From Coxiellaceae bacterium UBA1530 (GTDB lineage Bacteria > Pseudomonadota > Gammaproteobacteria > Coxiellales > Coxiellaceae), in contig DCQA01000046.1 of assembly GCA_002323325.1 (NCBI GenBank), positions 1,887 through 27,816 of the forward strand: a stretch of 25,930 bases of DNA, read 5' to 3'. Positions 8,015 to 15,905 of this stretch are shown here, piece by piece. Each line of letters opens with the position of its first letter. Position 1 is the first letter of the stretch. The position numbers and the translations under genes were made by a program. The notes beneath the pieces are model-generated. The model did no database searches and was not told the origin of the DNA. It worked only from the letters and a program-made list of their open reading frames with translations.

Positions 8015-9066
8015 GAATTATTTCAGGTTATATTCGTCGATCAGTCATTCAGTCAGTTTTGTTATGTTTTCTAACCTTGTCAGGAGTGCAATGTTTTATC
8101 AAATTAATTGATATATCCGGTGATATAGGGAAGGGGTCACTCACTCTCTGGACTGGAATGTTGTACGTTTTGATGCGATTGCCTGCTGATTTATACCAGA
8201 TGTTTCCTATGGTGGGTTTTGTTGGGTGTTTGTTAGGATTGGGTCGTTTGTCGTCCAACAGTGAGTTGATTATTATTAGATCTTCAGGTGTATCTATAGC
8301 TCGTATTGCTCTCAGTGTCGTGTCTGCAGCAAGTATTCTGATCGTATTTATAACTTTCATGGGAGAGGTGATTGCGCCGCCATTGACTGAGGCTGCGCAG
8401 TATCTAAAACACCCTGAACAGCGTAATAGTGCCCTTCGTTTACAAGATGTGTGGTTGCATCAAGGAAATACTTTTTTATCGGTCGGTCATGTAAAAGCAA
8501 AACATTATGTGCAAGATCTTCGTTTGTTCGATTTTGATGATAATCACCATATGACACAATTCTTGAAGGCCAGTGAGGCTCATAAAACTGAGTCTGGCTG
8601 GGTCTTGAAGGATGTTGATGTGTTGAAGATTAATGCTGTGCCGTCTCGATTGCACTTTGCATCATATCCGTTAAACATGACCATCCAGCCCGATATGTTG
8701 GTAAAGAAAAAAATTGATTTGCGAAATGAATCAGCATTCTACTTATGGGATAAATTTCACTATCTAAAGAAGGTGGGTTTAGATCAGGGGCAAACAACCT
8801 TTGTTTTATGGCAGCATCTCATGCAGCCATTTACTACCATTGTCATGATTTGTTTAGGTGTTCCATTCACATTGGGATCGTTGAGAGATTCCTCAGGAAG
8901 TACGCGCTCAGTGATCGGAGTTCTAGTGGGGTTTGGTTTTTATATGTTAAATGAGTTTTTGGGCCCAATGGCGTTCATTTATCATGTTCCAGCAGTATTG
9001 GCGGCAACATTGCCGTCATTGTTATTTTTGTTTTGTTACATGATGATGTTACGTCGAATTGATTAG
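8011..9066 (+). CDS. lptG: LPS export ABC transporter permease LptG
   Basis: LptG pairs with LptF in the LPS extraction complex. The 351-residue protein starts MRIISGYIRRSV, has three N-terminal membrane segments, a periplasmic domain from about 120 to 240, and C-terminal segments beginning near LWQHLMQPFTTIVMICLGVP. The ATG at 8011 overlaps the lptF TGA by 4 bp, which fixes the start; a longer in-frame reading from 7909 would run inside lptF and is not used. The pattern SSNSELIIIRSSGVS is the cytoplasmic coupling helix region that contacts LptB. lptB, lptC and lptA are not in this window. prfC follows after 29 bp. Confidence 0.95.
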   Translation: MRIISGYIRRSVIQSVLLCFLTLSGVQCFIKLIDISGDIGKGSLTLWTGMLYVLMRLPADLYQMFPMVGFVGCLLGLGRLSSNSELIIIRSSGVSIARIALSVVSAASILIVFITFMGEVIAPPLTEAAQYLKHPEQRNSALRLQDVWLHQGNTFLSVGHVKAKHYVQDLRLFDFDDNHHMTQFLKASEAHKTESGWVLKDVDVLKINAVPSRLHFASYPLNMTIQPDMLVKKKIDLRNESAFYLWDKFHYLKKVGLDQGQTTFVLWQHLMQPFTTIVMICLGVPFTLGSLRDSSGSTRSVIGVLVGFGFYMLNEFLGPMAFIYHVPAVLAATLPSLLFLFCYMMMLRRID

Positions 9067-9095
9067 TGTTCTCTGATTCCTAAAGGAAAAATATT

Positions 9096-10676
9096 ATGAG
9101 TGAGCTTAATTCTGAAGCTACTAAGCGATGTGCATTTGCAATTATTTCACATCCAGATGCAGGTAAAACGACAGTCACAGAAAAGCTATTGCTCTTTGGT
9201 GGTGCCATTAGTTTAGCTGGCTCTGTTAAGGGGCGTAAGGCAAGTCGTCATGCTACATCAGACTGGATGGAGCTGGAAAAGCAACGTGGTATTTCTGTGA
9301 CAACATCAGTGATGCAGTTTATCTATAAAGATCGTGTTGTTAATCTATTGGATACTCCTGGGCATGCTGACTTTTCCGAGGATACATACAGGACATTAAC
9401 AGCTGTTGATTCAGCTTTAATGGTGATTGATGCAGCAAAGGGAGTCGAAGAGCGAACAATCAAATTGATTGACGTCTGTCGTCTACGCACAACGCCAATT
9501 ATGACGTTCATTAATAAGATGGATCGTGACACTAAAGAGCCAATGGATGTATTAGATGAGATTGAGTCGGTATTGAAGATTCAATGTGTTCCAATGACTT
9601 GGCCGATTGGAATGGGCAAATCGTTTAAAGGTATTTATCACCTATTAGAGGATAAAGTCTACTTATACGAGGCTGGTAATCGCGCTCAGGTGGGTGATGT
9701 TGAAATTATCGATGGGTTAGCGAATCCCAAGCTTGAGGTTTTGTTGGGAGCTTTGGTTGATCAGCTCAGAGAAGAGGTGGAGCTCATACAGGGTGCGATG
9801 CCAGAGTTTGATCGCCAAAGCTACTTAGATGGTAAGCAAACGCCTGTTTATTTTGGTTCAGCGATTAATAACTTTGGTGTGCGCGAGTTATTAGATGCGT
9901 TTGTGACATATGCTCCGCCGCCACAACCCAGGAAAACGACAAAGGCCTTGGTTGGCCCTGAGCATAGTAAGTTTAGTGGATTTGTTTTTAAGGTGCAGGC
10001 CAATATGGATCCTGCTCATCGCGATCGTATTGCTTTTTTACGTATTACATCCGGTCAGTATAAAAAAGGTATGAAGATGCACCATGTGCGTTTGAAGAAA
10101 TCCATGGCAATTCATAACGCGCATACATTTATGGCCGGTGAGCGAGAACACGCTGAGGAAGCATGGCCGGGTGATATTATTGGTTTGTATAGTCACGGGG
10201 CTATACGAATCGGCGATACTTTTACTATCGGCGAGGATTTTAAATTCACAGGCATACCTAATTTTGCTCCAGAATTATTTCGCTTAGTGCGACTAAAGGA
10301 TCCGTTGCGCCAAAAAGCTTTGTTAAAAGGTCTTATGCAATTATCGGAAGAGGGAGCAACTCAAATTTTCAGGCCACTAATCAGTAACGAGTTAATTGTC
10401 GGTGCTGTGGGTGTTCTTCAGTTCGATGTTGTGGCGTATCGCCTGGAGAATGAGTACAACGTTCGCTGTATTTACGAACCTGTAAACACGGTTACTGCGC
10501 GCTGGATTACTAGTGCTGATGCAAAGCAGTTAGAAGCTTTCAAGCAAGCCCAGCAGCGCTATTTAGCCCTAGACGCCGGTGATCACTTAACGTATCTAGC
10601 GCCGACAAGAGTGAGTTTAGATTTAGCCATTGAGCAATGGCCTGATATTCAATTTTGCGCTACGAGAGAGTATTAA
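9096..10676 (+). CDS. prfC: Peptide chain release factor 3
   Basis: RF3 is a translational GTPase that removes RF1 or RF2 from the ribosome after peptide release. The 526 residues match the family (E. coli 529). GTP-binding motifs are G1 SHPDAGKTT at 18-26, switch I/II region GISVTTSVMQF at 65-75, G3 DTPGH at 86-90 and G4 NKMD at 140-143; the RF3-specific DWMELEKQRG at 56-65 and the later FSGFVFKVQANMDPAHRDR stretch separate it from EF-G. An AAAGGAAAA Shine-Dalgarno sequence precedes the ATG. It lies 29 bp behind lptG and ends 5 bp from the convergent fnr-like gene, with no obvious terminator between them. Confidence 0.98.
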   Translation: MSELNSEATKRCAFAIISHPDAGKTTVTEKLLLFGGAISLAGSVKGRKASRHATSDWMELEKQRGISVTTSVMQFIYKDRVVNLLDTPGHADFSEDTYRTLTAVDSALMVIDAAKGVEERTIKLIDVCRLRTTPIMTFINKMDRDTKEPMDVLDEIESVLKIQCVPMTWPIGMGKSFKGIYHLLEDKVYLYEAGNRAQVGDVEIIDGLANPKLEVLLGALVDQLREEVELIQGAMPEFDRQSYLDGKQTPVYFGSAINNFGVRELLDAFVTYAPPPQPRKTTKALVGPEHSKFSGFVFKVQANMDPAHRDRIAFLRITSGQYKKGMKMHHVRLKKSMAIHNAHTFMAGEREHAEEAWPGDIIGLYSHGAIRIGDTFTIGEDFKFTGIPNFAPELFRLVRLKDPLRQKALLKGLMQLSEEGATQIFRPLISNELIVGAVGVLQFDVVAYRLENEYNVRCIYEPVNTVTARWITSADAKQLEAFKQAQQRYLALDAGDHLTYLAPTRVSLDLAIEQWPDIQFCATREY

Positions 10677-10681
10677 TTTCC

Positions 10682-11410
10682 TTATTTGTTGATTAATCCT
10701 TTTGCGATCGCTGTGAGCTCGACTTTGTTATTGATGTAAATTTTTTTCTTTTGAATAGAAAGAATGTTTTTACTTTGTAATTGATGTAACAGGCGACTAA
10801 CGGTTGCTGGTGCGAGCCTTAGGTAGTTTGCAATGTCTTGGTGTGTCATTAATAGTTTGCACATGTCATAAGCGAAGCCAAGTCGTTTGTAATGTTTTAC
10901 TAATTGTAAAATGAATTCAGCAATGCGCTGCTCTGCTGTGGTTCTTAGTTGCTTTCGATTATCATTTCGTATGCGTAAGTTAACGAGTGTAAAGAACTGA
11001 TCGAGGATAAGCGGGTTTTTGCTTAGTAGAGATTTAAGTTGTTGTATTGGGATTTCACAGACACTTGAGAAGTCCAGTGCTATGACAGAGAATGCAGTTT
11101 GCTTTTTGTCGATACCCTCCCAGCCAAAGAGCTCTGGGGGGAAGTGAAAATCCATGATGTATTCTTCACCATCTTCTTTGTCAAAGTAACTTTTTAGCAT
11201 CCCAGATCGGATTAGGAATACTGAGTCAGTCAGTGTTCCTTGCCGACATAGATGTTCGCCTGGTTCTAAACTGCGTGCGTGAAAAGTGAGGTACTTGGCA
11301 ATTTTTATAGAGTCACTTTTTAGTTGAGCGGGTAAGCAGTAGGGTGCCATCTTGCACTGCGAGCAATGGTTAGTTTGTGGTTTCACTGGTTGAGTGAGCG
11401 TCCCTTCCAC
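10682..11410 (-). CDS. fnr: FNR-type oxygen-responsive transcription regulator
   Basis: This 242-residue Crp/Fnr protein has Cys16, Cys19 and Cys25 (HCSQCKMAPYC) and Cys118 (SSVCEIP). These align with Cys20, Cys23, Cys29 and Cys122 of E. coli FNR, which bind the oxygen-labile [4Fe-4S] cluster, so it should sense oxygen. A cyclic-nucleotide-binding-like fold spans about 35-150, a dimer helix about 148-172, and a winged helix-turn-helix about 185-235. The recognition helix reads APATVSRLL at 200-208: Ser205 and Arg206 match FNR Ser212 and Arg213, but the position of FNR Glu209, which reads the TTGAT half-site, is Ala202. Target specificity may therefore differ. The start is GTG with AAGGAGAG about 8 nt upstream. 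It is convergent with prfC. Confidence 0.88.
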   Translation of the reverse strand: MEGTLTQPVKPQTNHCSQCKMAPYCLPAQLKSDSIKIAKYLTFHARSLEPGEHLCRQGTLTDSVFLIRSGMLKSYFDKEDGEEYIMDFHFPPELFGWEGIDKKQTAFSVIALDFSSVCEIPIQQLKSLLSKNPLILDQFFTLVNLRIRNDNRKQLRTTAEQRIAEFILQLVKHYKRLGFAYDMCKLLMTHQDIANYLRLAPATVSRLLHQLQSKNILSIQKKKIYINNKVELTAIAKGLINK

Positions 11411-11421
11411 TTAGTCTCTCC

Positions 11422-11491
11422 TTGATTAACTGGGCCTTGATTATCGAATTAAATTACCTCTCCTCCTTTGATCACATTGTAATCACATGTG
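11422..11491 (-). promoter_or_regulatory. Candidate regulatory leader/operator region of fnr
   Basis: Read toward fnr, this stretch contains two direct copies of ATGTGAT spaced 11 bp apart (plus-strand ATCACAT at 11471-11477 and 11482-11488), a palindrome CACATGTG at 11484-11491, an SD-like AAAGGAGGAGAGG (11469-11457) with no start codon behind it, and two TTGAT half-sites at 11422 and 11437. No clear -35/-10 pair was found. Autoregulation is a guess. Confidence 0.3.
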
Positions 11492-11675
11492 TCAGCTGTT
11501 CCTATGAAATTTAAGCCTCTAATTTTTTCTTAAGTTTATATTTTTTATCTTAACGAGTGATTGATTCTTTTGGTGTGCTGTATCACCAATTTAAGACTAT
11601 TGGTTGGATAGTAGGAGTGTTACATACAGACAAGATGGATAAGATTTTATGTCGAGTATATTTGATTGAGGTGTG

Positions 11676-11754
11676 CACTCATGATGGTTGGGCGTCTGAT
11701 GAATCAGATGAGTTATTTTTTTTGATCGGCGTGCTTTTTTCGCCATCATGAGTG
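11676..11754. repeat. 12-bp perfect inverted repeat around the hydrolase 3' end
   Basis: CACTCATGATGG (11676-11687) and CCATCATGAGTG (11743-11754) are exact reverse complements 55 bp apart. Both lie in the last codons of the papain-like hydrolase gene, whose stop codon is inside the left arm. Between them are a smaller TCTGAT/ATCAGA inverted repeat and an eight-base T run. Confidence 0.6.
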
Positions 11755-12536
11755 ATATTGTTTTCGCTCCAAGGGAGGTCGCGATATTGTGAATTTTGTG
11801 AGAGTTGAAAGAATGGATATTTGATGATGTCAAAAAAAGGTGAGTAATCAAAGTCACTGGGTGTTGTCATTCGTGTGTTACGACGAATTAATTCATATCG
11901 ATCATCAGCGTCATTTTTTTTAATCAAAGGCAAAATAGGAAAGTTAATCGATGTAAAGGCATTTGCGATCATTTCAGAGCAAATTTCATAGGCTGTTGAG
12001 TTAGGCTTATCGGTAAAAAGGATCGAGCCTAATCTCGACGGTATTAAACGACTTTTGAGAAGAAACCTACCAAGATCAATGAATTGTCGAACGTCATACC
12101 GTTTGCCTACCCGCGAAATGGCATAGCAGATGACTGCCTGAGCATCGTTACTACTGATGCCTGTTGGTCGACAGATTCGTAAATGTTCATTGCGATATTT
12201 TGATAGGGGGGCTATATATGTGCCTTGTCCAATATGACTTTCAATGACCAATCTTTCATGTGGTGCGCCATGGTACTGTTGGTGAATTGCTTCGCGTAGC
12301 TTAGGGTCTTCGATGTCATGAATTCTACCGATGTAGAGTGCTGAGTGGCTCCACGCACTCTTTGTAATTTTATTGATAATTAGACTGATTCTATTACAAC
12401 CCTCAACCAATAATACATCGGCTGGTCGAATTTCATGACTGAGTCGGTCAAAGTCGCATAGGTATCCTCGGCTGGGGCTGACTTGTTTCGTAAAGTGGTC
12501 AATGGCTTTTTTTCTAAGCCACTTAGAGATGCCCAT
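11679..12536 (-). CDS. Permuted papain-like (YiiX/C92-type) hydrolase
   Basis: The 285-residue protein fits the permuted NlpC/P60-papain family represented by YaeF/YiiX. The region RPADVLLVEG (37-46) is followed by SHSALYIG with His64, an IES segment with Glu99, and EICSEMIANAF with Cys186. His before Cys is the permuted order, and these would form the catalytic set. TPSDFDYSP near 225-233 is also typical. Members cleave amide or thioester bonds; the substrate here is unknown. I see no convincing signal peptide, so location is uncertain. The last 25 residues are low-complexity Ser, Asp, Lys and Asn and are encoded within a 12-bp inverted repeat. An AGGTGG Shine-Dalgarno sequence precedes the ATG. 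It sits 28 bp behind the VUT transporter, probably cotranscribed. Confidence 0.75.
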   Translation of the reverse strand: MGISKWLRKKAIDHFTKQVSPSRGYLCDFDRLSHEIRPADVLLVEGCNRISLIINKITKSAWSHSALYIGRIHDIEDPKLREAIHQQYHGAPHERLVIESHIGQGTYIAPLSKYRNEHLRICRPTGISSNDAQAVICYAISRVGKRYDVRQFIDLGRFLLKSRLIPSRLGSILFTDKPNSTAYEICSEMIANAFTSINFPILPLIKKNDADDRYELIRRNTRMTTPSDFDYSPFFDIIKYPFFQLSQNSQYRDLPWSENNITHDGEKSTPIKKNNSSDSSDAQPS

Positions 12537-12564
12537 AGTGCCACCTGAATGTGTTTAACTGATT

Positions 12565-13092
12565 TTATTTTAGTGCAGGTTGTAGACTAGTCAATGATGT
12601 AGAGTACTTTGTCCTGGATTTTTTTTTCCAGATGATCCACAGCAGGAGAATACCAAGACATTTACCCATTGCCATAAAAAAGAAGCTGGTGAGATTGAGG
12701 CGATGAGCGATAGCCAGGAAAATCCAGGTGTCAATGGGTATGCTTAGCAAGGAGGATATCAATAGTCTCTCAGAAAGTGGTCTTCTTGTGTATGAGAAGA
12801 CAAGCCAGTCACAACACTCACCTGCAGCAAATCCGCAGGCACTGGCCATCGCTATGTTAGGATCTGCTAAGATGAAGCTAAGGAGAGTCCCTATCAGCAT
12901 AGCTATTATGATGCGGTGCTGTATTTCTTGCTGTGCAAGGTCACGAACGATATAAATGATACCAACAACTAGGTCCGCGAATGATAGAGTATCACCAAAT
13001 GCATTGAAGCCTGGTAACTTTACAAAAAGGATATTCAGAAGAACCACTGAGAGGATATAGCTCATGGTGGCGATATAGCGGTATAAATTCAT
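12565..13092 (-). CDS. VUT-family transporter (YhhQ-like, queuosine precursor)
   Basis: This 175-residue integral membrane protein has about five to six hydrophobic segments and the VUT/DUF165 signatures SFADLVVGIIYIVRDLAQ at about 37-54 and GFAAGECCDWLVF at about 87-99. Family members such as E. coli YhhQ import 7-cyano-7-deazaguanine and related precursors for queuosine tRNA modification. Whether this organism salvages or synthesises queuosine cannot be judged because no other que or tgt gene lies in the window. The chosen ATG gives the normal N-terminus; only a weak GCGG stands upstream. The gene is followed after 28 bp by the papain-like hydrolase on the same strand, and it diverges from tRNA-Val/thrS. 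Confidence 0.83.
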   Translation of the reverse strand: MNLYRYIATMSYILSVVLLNILFVKLPGFNAFGDTLSFADLVVGIIYIVRDLAQQEIQHRIIIAMLIGTLLSFILADPNIAMASACGFAAGECCDWLVFSYTRRPLSERLLISSLLSIPIDTWIFLAIAHRLNLTSFFFMAMGKCLGILLLWIIWKKKSRTKYSTSLTSLQPALK

Positions 13093-13186
13093 CCGCGCAT
13101 ATTAGCACGTCTGTTCTTCATCGCAATAAAGTTTGTTCATTTTATGTCAGGTTGGTGCTAGCCTTCCAATCGAAGCTTGTTCGAGC

Positions 13187-13215
13187 TTGCGATTCTTGAT
13201 TCGGGATGATATCTT
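13187..13215 (+). promoter_or_regulatory. Candidate promoter for tRNA-Val and thrS operon
   Basis: TTGCGA and TATCTT are separated by 17 bp, with the -10 box 30 bp before the tRNA. The position suits a tRNA gene promoter, and thrS starts 26 bp after the tRNA, so it may serve the whole thrS operon. Confidence 0.4.
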
Positions 13216-13245
13216 TCAGCGTTTGCGAAATTACCCGATCTTTTT

Positions 13246-13320
13246 AGGCACGTAGCTCAGGGGTAGAGCACCACCTTGACATGGTGGGGGTCGGCAGTTC
13301 GAAACTGCCCGTGCCTACCA
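13246..13320 (+). tRNA. tRNA-Val(GAC)
   Basis: A complete 75-nt cloverleaf. The acceptor AGGCACG pairs fully with CGTGCCT, followed by discriminator A and an encoded CCA. The anticodon stem CCACC/GGTGG carries the loop TTGACAT, giving anticodon GAC. The T arm GGCAG-TTCGAAA-CTGCC is perfect. It lies only 26 bp before the thrS start codon, which suggests a common transcript. Confidence 0.97.
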
Positions 13321-13346
13321 AACTTTAGATTTGATGGATATCCACT

Positions 13347-15269
13347 ATGCCGGTTGTAACATTAAGCGATGGATCGACTAAACAATTCAACGAGCCTATC
13401 CGTGTCATAGATGTAGCAAGTGCCATCGGACCTGGCTTGGCGAAGGCAGCAATTGCTGCGAGGGTAAATGACCAGTTAGTTGATGTTTCTTACCAAATCG
13501 ATACTGATGTAAATCTAAATATTCTCACCATCAAAGATGACATGTCCCTGGAAATACTGCGACATTCAACGGCACATCTCTTGGCTCAAGCAGTGAAACA
13601 ATTATTCCCTAGAGCTCAAGTTACAATAGGGCCTGTAATCGAAGATGGTTTTTACTACGATTTTGCTTATGAGCGGCCTTTTACTCCCGATGATCTGAGG
13701 GCTATCGAAAAGCGTATGAAGGAAATAGCCAAGAGCGGGTTAACCATCGTGCCACGATCGATGACGCGCGACCAAGCTATCGCCTTATTTGAGGGTCTAG
13801 GTGAATATTACAAAGTTGAGATTATCAAGGATATTCCAGAAAATGAATCACTAACAGCTTATGAGCAAGGTGATTTCATTGATTTGTGTAGAGGTCCTCA
13901 TGTTCCTTCAACGAGTTTTCTCAAAGCCTTTAAATTAACAAAGGTTGCTGGAGCTTATTGGCGTGGAAACAGTGACAATGTCATGTTACAGCGTATTTAC
14001 GGTACTGCCTGGCAGGACAAAGCAGCTTTGAAGGATTACTTGCATCGCCTTGAAGAAGCTGAGAAGAGAGACCATCGTCAGCTTGCGAAAAAAATGGATT
14101 TATACCACATGCAAGACGAAGCGCCTGGAATGGTATTTTGGCATTCAAGTGGATGGACTATTTTTACACAGATTCAGAACTACATTCGTCATAAGTTAGC
14201 TGAATACGATTATCAAGAAATTAACACTCCGATGATGGCTGATATGTCTCTGTGGGAGCGATCAGGACACGCAGAAAAATTTGGTGATGAGATGTTCAGT
14301 ATCACTCAAGATGAAAAATGCTACGCGATCAAGCCAATGAATTGCCCCGGTCATGTGCAAGTCTACAAGCAGGGTATACATAGCTACCGAGATTTACCTT
14401 TGCGTTTTGCTGAGTTTGGGTCCTGTCACAGGAATGAACCTTCAGGCGCATTACATGGATTGATGCGAGTTAGGGGGTTGACTCAAGACGATGCCCATGT
14501 TTTTTGTACTCATCAGCAAATTGGTCAAGAGATCGATTCACTACTAGACATGGTGTATGAGTTCTATCAGGATTTTGGGTTTGATGATGTCGTTGTCAAA
14601 TTATCTACGCGACCTGAAAAACGTATCGGTTCCGATGAAGTCTGGGATCAAGCTGAAAAAGCATTGGCCAACGCATTGAATAGCAAAGGAGTTTCTTGGG
14701 AAGAGCAGCCAGGTGAAGGTGCATTTTATGGCCCAAAAATTGAATTCACTCTCTATGATTGTTTGAAACGTCCTTGGCAGTGTGGCACTGTTCAATTAGA
14801 CTTTTCAATGCCTGAACGCCTTGGTGCCACCTACGTAGATGCAAATGGTGATAAACAAACGCCAGTGATGTTGCATAGAGCGATCATAGGGTCATTTGAG
14901 CGGTTTATTGGTGTCTTATTGGAGCATTATGAAGGGAAGCTGCCTGTCTGGTTGGCTCCTCAGCAAGTGATTGTTATGACAATCACTGACTCACAACACC
15001 AATTTGCCACCGATGTGGTCAAAAAATTGAAAAAAAATGGCTTTAGAGCCCAAACAGACTTGAGAAATGAGAAGATCGGCTATAAAATCCGCGAACACAC
15101 CATTTCTCGTGTACCGTATATGATTATTCTCGGTGACCAAGAGTTATCTGATCGAATGTTGACCATACGCACACTTGATTCGAAAAAAATGTTAAGCATG
15201 ACCGTGCCTGATTTTATTGAAAGATTGGTGCAAGACTTACAGTTGAAGAGGAGAGCGATATCAGAGTAA
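13347..15269 (+). CDS. thrS: Threonyl-tRNA synthetase
   Basis: This class II synthetase charges tRNA-Thr and edits mischarged Ser-tRNA-Thr. The 640-residue protein (E. coli 642) has an N-terminal TGS domain (1-62), the editing domain with HSTAH at 73-77 and the DLCRGPH motif, the catalytic core with MNCPGH and the histidine-bearing HRAIIGSFERF stretch expected to help bind the active-site zinc, and a C-terminal anticodon-binding domain from about 535. GGATA lies upstream of the ATG. In E. coli the thrS leader folds into tRNA-Thr-like operators; here only 26 nt separate a real tRNA-Val from the start, so that control is unlikely in the same form. Its end overlaps the presumed AUC start of infC by 10 nt. 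Confidence 0.98.
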   Translation: MPVVTLSDGSTKQFNEPIRVIDVASAIGPGLAKAAIAARVNDQLVDVSYQIDTDVNLNILTIKDDMSLEILRHSTAHLLAQAVKQLFPRAQVTIGPVIEDGFYYDFAYERPFTPDDLRAIEKRMKEIAKSGLTIVPRSMTRDQAIALFEGLGEYYKVEIIKDIPENESLTAYEQGDFIDLCRGPHVPSTSFLKAFKLTKVAGAYWRGNSDNVMLQRIYGTAWQDKAALKDYLHRLEEAEKRDHRQLAKKMDLYHMQDEAPGMVFWHSSGWTIFTQIQNYIRHKLAEYDYQEINTPMMADMSLWERSGHAEKFGDEMFSITQDEKCYAIKPMNCPGHVQVYKQGIHSYRDLPLRFAEFGSCHRNEPSGALHGLMRVRGLTQDDAHVFCTHQQIGQEIDSLLDMVYEFYQDFGFDDVVVKLSTRPEKRIGSDEVWDQAEKALANALNSKGVSWEEQPGEGAFYGPKIEFTLYDCLKRPWQCGTVQLDFSMPERLGATYVDANGDKQTPVMLHRAIIGSFERFIGVLLEHYEGKLPVWLAPQQVIVMTITDSQHQFATDVVKKLKKNGFRAQTDLRNEKIGYKIREHTISRVPYMIILGDQELSDRMLTIRTLDSKKMLSMTVPDFIERLVQDLQLKRRAISE

Positions 15270-15775
15270 AAGCAGCTCGTGTCAATGGGCAAATAGAGGC
15301 AGCAAAGGTTCGGTTGATTGATGATCAGGGAGATCAAGTCGGCATTGTCACCCTTGATGTGGCCCTTGAGAAAGCTCAATCAGTGCAATTAGATTTGGTT
15401 GAGATTTCTCCAAATGTAGATCCACCCGTATGCAGGATCATGGATTACGGTAAGTTTATATTTGACAAGAAAAAGAGAATGACTGCTGGCAAGAAAAAGC
15501 AGCGTCAAACTCAAGTCAAAGAGATAAAGTTCCGTCCGACAACAGATATTGGTGACTACACGGTAAAATTACGCAAAATCACTAATTTTCTAGAGCGTGG
15601 TGATAAGGTAAAGGTGAGTTTGCGATTCCGGGGTCGTGAAATTCAGCACAAAGAATTAGGTATGGATTTGTTAAATCGTATCAAAGGGGATTTACCCGAA
15701 GATGCCGTTGTAGAACAAGCCCCTAAACTAGAGGGCCGTCAGATGAGTATGGTTGTTGTTATAGTTAAAAAGTGA
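15260..15775 (+). CDS. infC: Translation initiation factor IF-3, AUC start
   Basis: IF-3 binds the 30S subunit, keeps subunits apart and rejects non-canonical start codons. The C-terminal domain signatures VEISPNVDPPVCRIMDYGK, EIKFRPTTDIGDY and FRGREIQHKELG are clear. The N-terminal ARVNGQI and AAKVRLI lie upstream of the only near-cognate in-frame codon (TTG at 15314), so that codon cannot be the start. The frame has no ATG or GTG further upstream. An ATC at 15260 stands 6 nt behind AGGAG and gives a 171-residue protein with a normal N-terminus. infC of E. coli uses AUU, which allows autorepression by IF-3; AUC would act the same way. The start overlaps the end of thrS by 10 nt, so translation may be coupled. 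Confidence 0.92.
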   Translation: MRVKAARVNGQIEAAKVRLIDDQGDQVGIVTLDVALEKAQSVQLDLVEISPNVDPPVCRIMDYGKFIFDKKKRMTAGKKKQRQTQVKEIKFRPTTDIGDYTVKLRKITNFLERGDKVKVSLRFRGREIQHKELGMDLLNRIKGDLPEDAVVEQAPKLEGRQMSMVVVIVKK

Positions 15776-15821
15776 GTAGAGGTAGATCTCGTACGGTGTC
15801 ATGATTCGTGCAGGTCTTGGG

Positions 15822-15874
15822 TAAATTAAGTCGTTTTAGATGAATGGTTTAAATCGAGTATCCAACTTAATTTA
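15822..15874 (+). promoter_or_regulatory. Candidate L20/L35 leader stem-loop upstream of rpmI
   Basis: TAAATTAAGT (15822-15831) and ACTTAATTTA (15865-15874) form a perfect 10-bp inverted repeat around a 33-nt loop, ending 31 nt before rpmI. In E. coli, L20 represses rpmI-rplT through RNA structure in this interval. The position is right, but binding is inferred and the stem is AT-rich. Confidence 0.4.
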
Positions 15875-15905
15875 GTAAAATCATGTAGATGAAATAGGTG
15901 ATATA

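Noticed and set aside
11464..11491. CRP or FNR palindromic site upstream of fnr
   Set aside because: The half-sites are in direct, not inverted, orientation and the TTGAT...ATCA spacing is 9 rather than 4, so neither consensus fits.
11557..11751. 64-codon plus-strand ORF antisense to the hydrolase tail
   Set aside because: Non-ATG start without a Shine-Dalgarno sequence, and the second part is antisense to a better-supported gene.
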